Origin: Rhodococcus sp. (in: high G+C Gram-positive bacteria)
GTDB taxonomy: Bacteria > Actinomycetota > Actinomycetes > Mycobacteriales > Mycobacteriaceae
Direction: 5' to 3'
Length of the DNA: 64,000 bases
Assembly: GCF_023264675.1 (NCBI RefSeq)
Contig: NZ_JAHFVG010000009.1
Coordinates: 42,087-106,086 of the forward strand
Of this stretch, positions 17,677 to 26,399 are shown in pieces (position 1 is the stretch's first letter; every line of letters begins with the position of its first letter). The translations under genes were made by a program, and so were the position numbers. Below the pieces are notes generated by a model. That model ran no database searches. It saw only the letters and a list, made by a program, of their open reading frames with translations, and had not been told where the DNA came from.

Positions 17677-18327
17677 TCAGACACCTACAGGGGTGTGTCC
17701 CCCGTGTCGCCATCTGTCACCGAGTCGTCCCACCGCGTTCACCGCGAGTGCCATCAACACGAACGCAACGGTCAGAACCACGAGGCCGACGACCATCGCG
17801 GGGTACCCCTGGGCGCGGGGGTCGAGAAACGGATACGGGTACCAATCGACGATCGGCCCACGAATCAGGCTGTACACGCCGTAGACCAGTGGAAAAGTGA
17901 GCCAGATCGACGACTGCGCTTCGGTGATGCGCGTCTTCGACGGCACCAGCACCCAGTCCAGAAGGATGACCACCGGCATGATTCGGTGCACCACGTCGTT
18001 GGTCCAGTCGCTTGCGACGCCGACGTCGATGTTCGACAGCAGCACGGCGTAGATGATGCCGGTGATCACCATGTAGAGCGTCACTGCGCCCCGGAACAGC
18101 TGCCAGTTCCTCCCGGGTGGATCGACGAGTCCGCCGATGGCCAGCACGATCACCGTCATCACGTTGCTCAACACGGTGAAATAGCTGAAGTAGTTCACCA
18201 CCGAGAAGCCTTCGGTATCGAGGCCCCTGCGCAGAATCGTGCCGAGAGCGACCGCCGTCAGGACGGCAAACGCCACTCTGAGTACGCGTACGACAATGGT
18301 GATGCGGTTCCCCGAGGCTGCAGGCAT
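17677..18327 (-). CDS. Pr6Pr family integral membrane protein
   Basis: 216-aa protein with six predicted membrane helices, including VVRVLRVAFAVLTAVALGTI, FSYFTVLSNVMTVIVLAIGG and LYMVITGIIYAVLL. The FSYFTVLSN segment and WTNDVVHRIMPVVILLDW are typical of the bacterial Pr6Pr group, distantly related to FAR-17a/AIG1. Function unknown. It lies just upstream of the aminotransferase on the same strand (14 bp gap), possibly co-transcribed, although the aminotransferase also has a leaderless promoter signal. Start ATG 18327; GTG 18342 is possible. Confidence 0.7.
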   Translation of the reverse strand: MPAASGNRITIVVRVLRVAFAVLTAVALGTILRRGLDTEGFSVVNYFSYFTVLSNVMTVIVLAIGGLVDPPGRNWQLFRGAVTLYMVITGIIYAVLLSNIDVGVASDWTNDVVHRIMPVVILLDWVLVPSKTRITEAQSSIWLTFPLVYGVYSLIRGPIVDWYPYPFLDPRAQGYPAMVVGLVVLTVAFVLMALAVNAVGRLGDRWRHGGHTPVGV

Positions 18328-18456
18328 AGTCGATATTCGCACACGACGGTGACAGCGCGACGGCTTAGCAACTTCCGATAGGCATGTTACGTTGAGACCG
18401 CACGGTCTTTATTGCGCTAACTCGACCCGGCCATGTGGCTGGAGCAAGGAAAAGCA

Positions 18457-18753
18457 ATGAAAAACAACGTAATTCGCAGTTCAATCGTCATCGCAGCGCT
18501 TCTCTCGGTACCAACATTCGCAGCTGTCGGAACCGCAGCCGCCGCACCAGGTGCTTACTGCAGCCCATCGATCGGCTGCAGCGGCAAGGACGACGACGGC
18601 AACAACGTCTACCCCGATGGACCTGAAGACCCGGATCCCGCGGCCACTCGTGCCTGCGCGTTGTCGGTAGCCACCGCGCTACCGCCGACGTTGGGAGCGC
18701 GGGCTCTACTCGGACTCGGAGTCACCCCATTCGGCTGCCCGTCAGCCGACTGA
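18457..18753 (+). CDS. Small secreted cysteine-containing protein
   Basis: 98-aa precursor. MKNNVIRSSIVIAALLSVP begins a clear signal peptide with cleavage expected near AAAA-PG (residues 31-34). The mature 65 residues contain four cysteines, an acidic Asp/Asn/Pro-rich stretch (DDDGNNVYPDGPEDPD) and a C-terminal FGCPSAD. I do not recognise a family. ATG 18457 has AAGGA 6 nt upstream. It has its own terminator. The even cysteine number suggests two disulfides outside the cell. The gene may be specific to this genus. Confidence 0.65.
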   Translation: MKNNVIRSSIVIAALLSVPTFAAVGTAAAAPGAYCSPSIGCSGKDDDGNNVYPDGPEDPDPAATRACALSVATALPPTLGARALLGLGVTPFGCPSAD

Positions 18754-18785
18754 CCGGACCACAACGCCGACGAGAACTCACTTCC

Positions 18786-18821
18786 ACCGCCCGAGACGAC
18801 GACTACGACGTCTCGGGCGGT
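18786..18821 (+). terminator. Terminator hairpin after the small secreted protein gene
   Basis: 13-bp perfect stem ACCGCCCGAGACG and its complement with a 10-nt loop, 33 nt after the stop. The 138-bp gap holds this hairpin and the hrpA promoter region (TATTGT at 18877-18882). Confidence 0.65.
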
Positions 18822-18891
18822 AGGTCGAGTACCCCTGCTGAACGAGCCGACCGAACAGACCGCGGTGATCCTGGATTATTGTTGACCCAGC

Positions 18892-21800
18892 ATGCCTACT
18901 TCACCGTCGTCCGAACTCCGCCGCACACTCGCGTCACGACTGCCCGAGACCACCCTGCGTGACGAACACCGCCTTCGTCGCAAGCTCGAACGTGCCAGGA
19001 CACCCGACGCGCTCGATGCGATCGAGCGCGAGATCGCGCGCGCCGAGACGGTCGTATCCAATCGCCGAGCCGCGGTACCGACCATCGAGTATCCGGAGAT
19101 CTTGCCCGTCAGCCAGCGCAAAGACGACATCGCAGCGGCGATCGAGGCGCATCAAGTCGTCATCGTTGCGGGCGAGACCGGGTCGGGCAAGACGACCCAG
19201 ATCCCCAAGATCTGTCTCGAGCTCGGACGCGGAATACGCGGGTCCATCGGTCACACCCAACCGCGGCGCCTCGCGGCGAGGACGGTCGCGGAACGAATTG
19301 CCGAAGAGGTGGGCGAATCCATCGGCGAATCGGTGGGTTACAAGGTGCGCTTCACCGATCAGTCGTCGGACTCCACACTCGTCAAGTTGATGACCGACGG
19401 AATCTTGCTGGCCGAGATCCAGCGGGATCGGATGCTCCGTCAGTACGACACCCTGATCATCGACGAAGCCCACGAGCGCAGCCTCAACATCGATTTCATT
19501 CTGGGGTACCTGGCGCAGCTGCTCCCCCGTCGACCCGATCTGAAAGTGATCATCACCTCGGCGACCATCGACCCCGAACGTTTCGCGACACACTTCGCGC
19601 GCGACGGCGTTGCGGCCCCGATCATCGAGGTATCGGGACGAACCTTTCCGGTGGAGATGCGCTATCGCCCACTGAGCGTCGACGTGGGCGATACGACGAT
19701 CGACCTCGATCCCGTGGATGCAACATGCGATGCCGTCGCGGAGCTGACGGCCGAAGGCGAGGGCGACATCCTCGTCTTCCTCTCCGGCGAGCGCGAGATC
19801 CGCGATACTGCGGACGCCCTGAGAGACAAGCAACTTCGTAACACCGAGATCGTCCCCCTCTATGCACGGCTCTCGGCCGCCGAGCAGCATCGTGTGTTCT
19901 CTTCTCACACGGGTCGACGAGTGGTGTTGTCCACCAATGTCGCCGAGACATCGCTGACGGTGCCCGGCATCCGCTACGTCGTGGATCCCGGCACCGCGAG
20001 AATTTCCCGCTACTCGTTGCGCACCAAGGTTCAACGTCTGCCGATCGAACCAATCTCGCAGGCGTCCGCGCGTCAGCGGGCAGGGCGATGCGGCCGTGTC
20101 GCGGACGGAATCTGCATCCGCCTGTATTCGGAGGAAGATTTCGAAGCGCGCCCGCAGTTCACCGAACCCGAAATTCTGCGCACGAACCTGGCGTCGGTAA
20201 TTCTGCAGATGACCTCGCTCGGACTCGGAAAGATCGAGGCGTTCCCCTTCGTGGAGCCCCCCGACCCACGAAGCATCCGCGACGGTATCGGTCTGCTCGA
20301 AGAACTGGGCGCGCTCGAGCCCGCCACTGCAACTGGCGAATCCGCGCTGACCCGCATCGGCCGTGAACTCGCACAGCTCCCGGTCGATCCGCGCATGGCC
20401 CGCATGCTCGTCGAAGCCAACGCGACCGGCGCCCTCGCCGATGCGCTGGTGGTGGTTTCCGCTCTCTCCATCCAGGACGTTCGAGAACGGCCGGCCGAGC
20501 ATCAGCAGGCAGCGGACGAGAAACACGCTCGGTTCGCCGTCGAGAACTCCGACTTCCTCGCCTACATCGAAATGTGGAAGTACCTGAGGGAACAACGGGA
20601 CGAGTTGTCCTCGAATCAGTTCCGCCGCATGTGCCGCAACGAATTCCTTCACTATCTGCGCATCAGGGAGTGGCAGGACCTCCACGGACAACTTCGTCAG
20701 ATCACCCGAAGCCTCGGATGGACCGTGCCGGACTCACCGACGACTCCAGCGGCACTGCATCAGGCTCTGCTGTCGGGATTGCTGTCCCACATCGGCGTCC
20801 GCGAAGGCGACAAGCGCGAGTTCCTGGGCGCACGCGGTACACATTTCGCGGTGTTCCCGGGTTCTGGACTGTTCAAGAAACCGCCGAGATGGGTCATGGC
20901 GGCCGAACTGGTCGAGACCGGACGACTGTGGGGTCGGATGGCCGCGCGAATCGAACCCGAATGGGCCGAGAGGCTGGCACCACACCTCGTCAAACGCACC
21001 TACTCGGAACCTCATTGGTCCACGAAACGTCAATCCGCGATGGCCTACGAGCGTGTGACGCTCTACGGAATCCCGTTGGTCACGGGCCGGCCGGCGAACT
21101 ATCACACCATCGACGCCGAAGTGTCGCGCGAGTTGTTCATCAGACATGCGCTGGTGCAAGGCGAATGGAAGACGCAACATCCGTTCTTCCACAAGAATCG
21201 CGAGTTGCTCGACGACGCCTCCGAACTCGAAAATCGCGCACGGCGCCGCGACATCGTCGTCGACGACGACGCACTGTTCGATTTCTACGACGCCAGAATC
21301 GGCGCCGAAGCCGTATCGGCGCGTCATTTCGACACCTGGTGGAAGAAGGCACGACGCACCTCACCGGACCTGCTCGACTTCAGCGCATCGACCGTCGTCA
21401 ACCCCGGCGCTGCGTCGGTTCTCGGTGGCGACTATCCCGACGCATGGCGGCAGGGCGAAATTCAGTTCCCGCTCACCTACCAGTTCGAGCCCGGTACGGC
21501 GGCGGACGGCGTCACCGCGCGCATTCCGATCGCATTGCTGGCCCAGGTACAGCCTGTCGGTTTCGACTGGCTCGTTCCAGGCATGCGCGCCGAACTGATC
21601 TCCACATTGATCAAGCTTCTCCCGAAAGCACAACGGAGAAACGTCGTTCCGGCACCGGATTTCGCTGCGGCCGCGCTCGCGTCGATGAAACCACGATCCG
21701 AACCGGTCATCACTGCGTTGGCAAGCGAACTGTCACGCCTGGGTTCCTCACATATCGACCCGAGCGACTTCGACCTCGCCGGCCTTCCCGGTCATCTGCG

Positions 21801-22791
21801 GATGACGTTCGTCGCGGTGGACACACACGGAAAGGTGCTCGGCTCCAACAAGGATCTCGTCTCCCTCCGCCAAGCTCTGGCACCGCGAGTGAACCAGGAA
21901 GTCGCCAGCGCCGTCGGCGGCGCCGAGCGAGCTCCGACCCTTGCCTGGACGTCCTCCAGTCTCGGCACGATCGACGAAACGGTCACGAGGAAGGTCGGTG
22001 GACAGACGGTGACCGGCTACCCGGCCCTGGTCGCCGAGAACGGCGGAGTCGCGGTCCGTGTCCTCAGCACGTCGGTGCAGCAACGCGCCGCCATGCGCGA
22101 CGGCACCAGAGCACTTCTGCTCGAATCGGCGCCCCGGGGTACGAAGGCCCTCATCGCAGGCATTCCCACGCGGGAACGTATCGCTCTGGGGCAGAACCCC
22201 TATGGCAACATCGATTCGATGCTCGAGGACTGCCGCAAAACCGCGGTGGACGAATCGATGGATGCGCACGGCGGTCCCGTCCGATCACCCGAAGACTTCG
22301 CGCGACTCTCGACAGCGGTCAATTCCGACGCCACCGAACGAACGTCCCGCATCGTGTCCCTGGTGCGCCCCGTCTTGACCGCTGCACTCGAACTCCGCGC
22401 CGTACTGGACCGCTCGCGCGGTGAGGCAGCCGACGATGTGCGGGAACAGCTCGGAGGTCTGGTCTTCGACGGCTTCGTCTTCGAATTCGGTTCGGCCCGA
22501 CTCGCCGACGTCCCTCGCTACCTCGCGGCAGCCACGGCCAGACTGACAGCACTTCCCAGCAGCGCCGCGCGAGACGAACAGGGCATGAACATCCTGGACC
22601 GCGTATACGACGCCTACGACAGGCTTCTGAAGTCACTGCCGGAGGCTCGACGCCAGAGTGCGGCCGTCCAAGACGTGTTCTGGATGATCGAGGAACTCAG
22701 AATCGGTGTATTCGCTCAGGGAATCAGAACCGCGTACCCGGTATCGGAGAAGCGCTTACTCAAAGCGATCGACGCGGCCGGTCGACGCTGA
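18892..22791 (+). CDS. hrpA: ATP-dependent RNA helicase HrpA
   Basis: 1299-aa DEAH-box helicase of the size usual for bacterial HrpA. Motif I GETGSGKTTQ near residue 94, Ia HTQPRRLAA, II DEAH (about 190), III SATID, V STNVAETSLTVPG, VI QRAGRCGR; then HA2, OB-fold (DUF3418) and the long C-terminal region. HrpA acts in mRNA processing and in rescuing stalled or collided ribosomes in E. coli. There is no Shine-Dalgarno at ATG 18892; a TATTGT -10-like motif 9 nt upstream suggests a nearly leaderless message. It is monocistronic and convergent with nrdR. Confidence 0.95.
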   Translation: MPTSPSSELRRTLASRLPETTLRDEHRLRRKLERARTPDALDAIEREIARAETVVSNRRAAVPTIEYPEILPVSQRKDDIAAAIEAHQVVIVAGETGSGKTTQIPKICLELGRGIRGSIGHTQPRRLAARTVAERIAEEVGESIGESVGYKVRFTDQSSDSTLVKLMTDGILLAEIQRDRMLRQYDTLIIDEAHERSLNIDFILGYLAQLLPRRPDLKVIITSATIDPERFATHFARDGVAAPIIEVSGRTFPVEMRYRPLSVDVGDTTIDLDPVDATCDAVAELTAEGEGDILVFLSGEREIRDTADALRDKQLRNTEIVPLYARLSAAEQHRVFSSHTGRRVVLSTNVAETSLTVPGIRYVVDPGTARISRYSLRTKVQRLPIEPISQASARQRAGRCGRVADGICIRLYSEEDFEARPQFTEPEILRTNLASVILQMTSLGLGKIEAFPFVEPPDPRSIRDGIGLLEELGALEPATATGESALTRIGRELAQLPVDPRMARMLVEANATGALADALVVVSALSIQDVRERPAEHQQAADEKHARFAVENSDFLAYIEMWKYLREQRDELSSNQFRRMCRNEFLHYLRIREWQDLHGQLRQITRSLGWTVPDSPTTPAALHQALLSGLLSHIGVREGDKREFLGARGTHFAVFPGSGLFKKPPRWVMAAELVETGRLWGRMAARIEPEWAERLAPHLVKRTYSEPHWSTKRQSAMAYERVTLYGIPLVTGRPANYHTIDAEVSRELFIRHALVQGEWKTQHPFFHKNRELLDDASELENRARRRDIVVDDDALFDFYDARIGAEAVSARHFDTWWKKARRTSPDLLDFSASTVVNPGAASVLGGDYPDAWRQGEIQFPLTYQFEPGTAADGVTARIPIALLAQVQPVGFDWLVPGMRAELISTLIKLLPKAQRRNVVPAPDFAAAALASMKPRSEPVITALASELSRLGSSHIDPSDFDLAGLPGHLRMTFVAVDTHGKVLGSNKDLVSLRQALAPRVNQEVASAVGGAERAPTLAWTSSSLGTIDETVTRKVGGQTVTGYPALVAENGGVAVRVLSTSVQQRAAMRDGTRALLLESAPRGTKALIAGIPTRERIALGQNPYGNIDSMLEDCRKTAVDESMDAHGGPVRSPEDFARLSTAVNSDATERTSRIVSLVRPVLTAALELRAVLDRSRGEAADDVREQLGGLVFDGFVFEFGSARLADVPRYLAAATARLTALPSSAARDEQGMNILDRVYDAYDRLLKSLPEARRQSAAVQDVFWMIEELRIGVFAQGIRTAYPVSEKRLLKAIDAAGRR

Positions 22792-22813
22792 CCTCCGATT
22801 CCTCGCGGGCCCG

Positions 22814-23278
22814 TCAGTCGACGGCAGTGGTCTCTCGGTGCGCCCGAAGATCCTGGATTTCCTTCTCGAAATCTTCGGCGGAGCTGAAGGATCGGTATAC
22901 CGAAGCGAAACGCAGGTACGCGACCTCGTCGAGATCACGTAGTGGGCCGAGAATCGCGAGACCGACCTCGTGGCTGGGGATCTCGGCCGAACCCGACGCT
23001 CGGACAGCGTCCTCCACCTGCTGAGAAAGCAGATTCAACGCATCGTTGTCCACGTCACGCCCTTGGCATGCCCGCCGGACGCCCTTGACGACCTTCTCGC
23101 GGCTGAACGGTTCGGTGACTCCGCTGCGTTTGACCACTGCGAGTACCGCGGTTTCGACGGTGGTGAACCGACGTCCACATTCCGGGCAAGAACGCCGACG
23201 ACGAATCGCCTGACCTTCGTCCGCCTCGCGTGAATCCACCACACGAGAATCGGGGTGCCTGCAGAACGGGCAATGCAT
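22814..23278 (-). CDS. nrdR: Transcriptional repressor NrdR
   Basis: 154-aa regulator of ribonucleotide reductase genes. The N-terminal zinc ribbon CPFC (residues 3-6) ... CPEC (31-34) binds DNA; the ATP-cone domain follows ([19 protein letters not shown]) and senses ATP/dATP. ATG 23278 has GGAGG 7 nt upstream. The frame continues to 23425 but is not conserved. It lies downstream of the LysM gene, same strand, as in mycobacteria (recalled as Rv2718c-Rv2719c). Confidence 0.96.
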   Translation of the reverse strand: MHCPFCRHPDSRVVDSREADEGQAIRRRRSCPECGRRFTTVETAVLAVVKRSGVTEPFSREKVVKGVRRACQGRDVDNDALNLLSQQVEDAVRASGSAEIPSHEVGLAILGPLRDLDEVAYLRFASVYRSFSSAEDFEKEIQDLRAHRETTAVD

Positions 23279-23437
23279 GAAGGAGCCTCCGTCGTAGCCG
23301 GTGCACTCCCCCTGTTGTCGACGGAGGGGTGCAAGCTTCGAGGATACTCGGAGCGCAACATAGGCCACTCGATCACCCGACAGCTGAAGCGATCGACCCT
23401 GCGCAGGCACCACTCCCGCAGCCATCTGAACGACGTC

Positions 23438-23956
23438 CTAGTAGTCGGTGGGTGAGACGAGCTCTTGACCGACAGCCACGGACGCCGAGCTCAAATCGTT
23501 GAGCTCGAGCATCCGATCCACAACCTGCTGCACCGGTTCACCGGGAGCAACACGATGCGCTACATCACTGAGGGTCTCGCCCTGCTGGACGGTGACCACG
23601 GAGGGCTGGGACGCACTCTCCAACGACTCCGCCCGCATATTGGCTACGAAGACGAAGCCGAGCATGACCACTGCCGTTGCGATCACACCGATGGCCATCG
23701 CCTTCCACGAAAGCTGCTGCGCGGCTCGCGACTCCTCCCCGCAACGCTCCGTCCGTTCGCCGCCGACGCCCTGAGGCGCGACCGCACCCACGTAACGCCT
23801 ACGTTCGATCGTCGCGCCTCGCTGCACCGAGGAACCCCGCTGTACCGAGGAACCCCGCTGCACGGAGGAACGCCCCTGCACAGCGGAACCGCGGCGCGAT
23901 GCCTGCACATCGGCACGCACTCGAGTCGATACTGGCCGCTCGGTCGTGATGCTCAT
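23438..23956 (-). CDS. LysM-domain membrane protein (Rv2719c/ChiZ-like), SOS-linked
   Basis: 172-aa protein with a basic cytoplasmic N-terminus, one membrane helix (MAIGVIATAVVMLGFVFVA, about residues 87-105) and a C-terminal LysM domain (VVTVQQGETLSDVAHRV). Its counterpart next to M. tuberculosis lexA is a DNA-damage-induced protein affecting division and the cell wall. It diverges from lexA, and an SOS box lies between. Codons about 26-43 are a triplicated 18-bp unit encoding SSVQRG. ATG 23956 has GGAGG 5 nt away. The LysM part should sit outside the membrane and bind peptidoglycan. Confidence 0.85.
   Translation of the reverse strand: MSITTERPVSTRVRADVQASRRGSAVQGRSSVQRGSSVQRGSSVQRGATIERRRYVGAVAPQGVGGERTERCGEESRAAQQLSWKAMAIGVIATAVVMLGFVFVANMRAESLESASQPSVVTVQQGETLSDVAHRVAPGEPVQQVVDRMLELNDLSSASVAVGQELVSPTDY
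23828..23881. repeat. 18-bp tandem repeat x3 inside the LysM gene
   Basis: Three consecutive 18-bp units (23828-23845, 23846-23863, 23864-23881), each starting GAGGAA from its second base and differing at a few positions. They are in frame and add SSVQRG units to the cytoplasmic tail. Confidence 0.9.
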
Positions 23957-24072
23957 CGGAACCTCCACTGGATCGTCGGTCGAACGCTGTATTCGATCAG
24001 GCGTTCGATGCACGCTTGTTCGAAAGTTCTATCACGCGGCTCCGACAAAGTCAGTAGAAAACGCGACACGGA

Positions 24073-24113
24073 TCGAACAGATGTTTGATCGAACAGCGTC
24101 GACGGGCTAGATT
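24073..24113 (+). promoter_or_regulatory. SOS box overlapping the lexA promoter
   Basis: TCGAACAGATGTTTGA at 24073-24088 matches the mycobacterial LexA box (TCGAAC-N4-GTTCGA) at 11 of 12 fixed bases. It overlaps a -35 TTGATC (24085-24090), which stands exactly 17 nt from a -10 TAGATT (24108-24113). The arrangement explains lexA autorepression and could also shut the divergent LysM gene. The 325-bp gap 23957-24281 holds this and no further gene that I can see. A weaker half-site (GTTCGA, 24018-24023) lies nearer the LysM gene. Confidence 0.85.
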
Positions 24114-24281
24114 CGTGTCAGAAACCACACGTCACACCCACACCACACGTTCGGTCCCGAGACGACATCGCACTCGAGATCGACCTACATCGACATCCAC
24201 GTGGACGCGCACCACACGTATCGCGGGCCAGCAGACCAACGCGCGGATGACGGTGGACCAGGATCGAAGGAGGACGCACGA

Positions 24282-25082
24282 ATGAAGGACGACACCTCGT
24301 CGGGGACGACCAAGTCGACGCCGAGATCAGGCGCGCAGTCGGCGGGTAAGCCCGCGGGTAAGCCCGCGGGTAAGCCCGCAGCCGTGCCGACCGCGAAAGC
24401 GTTCGAGGGCGAGGGCACCGACATCAATGCCGGTCTCACCGATCGCCAACGCAAGGTTCTCGAGGTGATCCGGGCGTCCGTCACCGAGCGCGGTTATCCG
24501 CCGAGCATCCGTGAGATCGGTGACGCGGTCGGCCTGACCTCCACGTCGTCGGTCGCGCATCAGTTGCGCACGCTCGAGCGCAAGGGCTTCCTGCGGCGCG
24601 ATCCCAACCGTCCGCGCGCCGTCGACGTACGTGGTTTGGACGAGGTGCAGGCCGATCACGCGGCAGCGGCAGCCGACGGGTCGGCGACGTCCGAGGATCA
24701 ACTGCCGACACCGACGTTCGTTCCGGTCCTCGGTCGGATCGCGGCAGGCGGACCGATTCTGGCCGAGCAGGCGGTCGAGGACGTCTTCCCGCTTCCACGA
24801 GAACTGGTCGGGCAGGGTTCGCTGTTCCTGCTCAGGGTCGTCGGTGAATCGATGATCGATGCAGCCATCTGTGACGGCGACTGGGTCGTGGTTCGTCAGC
24901 AGAGTGTCGCCGACAATGGCGACATCGTGGCCGCGATGATCGACGGCGAAGCCACTGTGAAGACGTTCAAGCGCACCAAGGGCGACGTCTGGCTTCTGCC
25001 GCACAACCCACTCTTCGAACCGATTCCCGGCAACGACGCTGCCATTCTGGGCAAGGTCGTCACCGTCATGCGCAAACTCTGA
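24282..25082 (+). CDS. lexA: SOS repressor LexA
   Basis: 266-aa self-cleaving repressor of the DNA-damage response. Winged helix about residues 50-115 ([38 protein letters not shown]); C-terminal S24 peptidase domain with cleavage bond A155-G156 in RIAAGG, Ser190 in GESM and Lys227 in ATVKTF. The N-terminus carries a non-conserved tail of about 45 residues with a GKPA repeat, longer than most LexA (about 200-240 aa). ATG 24282 has AAGGAGG 8 nt upstream. Expressed from the SOS-box promoter at 24085-24113. Confidence 0.97.
   Translation: MKDDTSSGTTKSTPRSGAQSAGKPAGKPAGKPAAVPTAKAFEGEGTDINAGLTDRQRKVLEVIRASVTERGYPPSIREIGDAVGLTSTSSVAHQLRTLERKGFLRRDPNRPRAVDVRGLDEVQADHAAAAADGSATSEDQLPTPTFVPVLGRIAAGGPILAEQAVEDVFPLPRELVGQGSLFLLRVVGESMIDAAICDGDWVVVRQQSVADNGDIVAAMIDGEATVKTFKRTKGDVWLLPHNPLFEPIPGNDAAILGKVVTVMRKL
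24345..24380. repeat. 12-bp tandem repeat x3 in lexA
   Basis: GGTAAGCCCGCG occurs at 24345, 24357 and 24369 (the last copy ends A instead of G). It encodes the GKPA repeats of the LexA tail and is in frame. Confidence 0.92.
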
Positions 25083-25107
25083 CCCCGCCCCCGAAGCACC
25101 GGGCGAC

Positions 25108-25150
25108 GGACGAGGGGCCCGCAACCGTAGTGGTTGCGGGCCCCTCGTCC
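25108..25150. terminator. Bidirectional terminator between lexA and the fadE gene
   Basis: Perfect 19-bp stem (GGACGAGGGGCCCGCAACC and its complement) around a 5-nt loop, lying between two convergent genes: 25 nt after lexA and 10 nt after the acyl-CoA dehydrogenase stop. No T-tract. Confidence 0.8.
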
Positions 25151-25160
25151 GGGCGATCGA

Positions 25161-26303
25161 CTAGAGGTTCAAGCCTCGGCCGATGATCTCTTTCATGATC
25201 TCGGTTGTTCCGCCGTAGATTGTCTGGACGCGAGAGTCCATGTACGCCTTGGCGATCGGGTATTCCTTCATGTAGCCGTAACCGCCGTGCAACTGGAGGC
25301 AGCGATCGATCAGCCTGACCTGGTTCTCGGTCGTCCACCATTTCGCCATGGCAGCTTCCTGAACCGTCAAGGTTCCGGCATTGAGCAATTCGATGAATTT
25401 GTCGACCATGATGCGGGTGGCTGTCGTTTCGGTTGCCAGTTCCGCGAGCACGAAGCGGGTGTTCTGGAATTTGCCGATCGACTTTCCGAATGCCTTTCGG
25501 TCACGGCAGTACTGGATCGTCATCTCCAACGCCGATTCCATTGCGGCAGCAGCGACGACGGCGATCGACAGACGCTCCTGAGGAAGGTTCTGCATCAGGT
25601 AGATGAATCCCATGCCCTCCTCACCGAGGAGGTTGGCGGCAGGCACCCGGACGTCGGTGAAGCTCAGTTCGGCAGTGTCCTGCGCCTTCATGCCGATCTT
25701 GTCGAGGTTACGACCGCGCTCGAAACCGGGGGTGTCCCGCTCGACCACGAGAAGGCTGAAGCCCTGGGCGCCCTTGTCGGGGTCGGTACACGCCACCACG
25801 ATGACCAGGTCGGCGTTGATTCCGTTGGTGATGAACGTCTTCGAGCCGTTGAGTACCCACTCGTCGCCGTCGCGCACTGCCCGGGTCTTGATGCCCTGTA
25901 GGTCGCTACCCGTTCCAGGTTCGGTCATCGCGATCGCGGTGATGATCTCGCCCGAACAGAATCCCGGCAGCCACCGCTGCTTCTGCTCCTCGTTGGTCAG
26001 ATCGATGAGGTACGGCGCGACGACGTCGTTGTGCAGCGTGAAACCTATCCCGCTGTAGCCGCCGCGAGTGGTCTCCTCGGTGACGATGGCGTTGTAGCGG
26101 AAGTCCTTGACGCCGCCGCCGCCGTACTCCTCGGGTACCGCCGTGCCGAGGAAGCCCTGCTTGCCCGCCTCGACCCACACCCCGCGGTCGACGATGTTCT
26201 GCTCTTCCCACTGCGCATGATTGGGTGCGACATGCTGGTCCAGGAACTTGCGGTACGACTCACGAAAGAGGTCGTGCTCGGATTCGAACAGTGTGCGGTC
26301 CAC
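25161..26303 (-). CDS. Acyl-CoA dehydrogenase (FadE20-like)
   Basis: 380-aa flavoenzyme introducing the alpha-beta double bond in acyl-CoA during fatty-acid or branched-chain acid breakdown. Family signatures AIAMTEPGTGSDLQGI for FAD binding and QLHGGYGYMKEYPIAKAYMDSRV near the C-terminus; the base is probably the Glu in YGGTTEIMKEII. In M. tuberculosis fadE20 sits two genes beyond lexA (recalled as Rv2724c). GTG at 26303 follows GAAGGAG by 5 nt. Chain-length preference cannot be read. Confidence 0.92.
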   Translation of the reverse strand: MDRTLFESEHDLFRESYRKFLDQHVAPNHAQWEEQNIVDRGVWVEAGKQGFLGTAVPEEYGGGGVKDFRYNAIVTEETTRGGYSGIGFTLHNDVVAPYLIDLTNEEQKQRWLPGFCSGEIITAIAMTEPGTGSDLQGIKTRAVRDGDEWVLNGSKTFITNGINADLVIVVACTDPDKGAQGFSLLVVERDTPGFERGRNLDKIGMKAQDTAELSFTDVRVPAANLLGEEGMGFIYLMQNLPQERLSIAVVAAAAMESALEMTIQYCRDRKAFGKSIGKFQNTRFVLAELATETTATRIMVDKFIELLNAGTLTVQEAAMAKWWTTENQVRLIDRCLQLHGGYGYMKEYPIAKAYMDSRVQTIYGGTTEIMKEIIGRGLNL

Positions 26304-26399
26304 TTTTTCTCCTTCGAAATGCTGGTCATGCCTGCCTCGACCCTACGACCGCACGAACGGGCGAGTCGATGACCGAGCCGCGCGCGATCGGTGACCGAA

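Noticed and set aside
18934-20691. 585-aa minus-strand open frame opposite hrpA
   Set aside because: Shadow of a clear helicase gene; Arg/Gly/Asp-rich composition, no motif, caused by high GC.
20574-22424. 616-aa plus frame within hrpA
   Set aside because: Overlaps the unbroken HrpA frame; arginine-rich out-of-frame translation.
23043-23056. DnaA-like TTGTCCACG in nrdR
   Set aside because: One mismatch, single copy, inside a conserved gene; likely chance.
24001-24023. Second SOS box for the LysM gene
   Set aside because: Only one half (GTTCGA) fits; the other half matches 3 of 6 bases.
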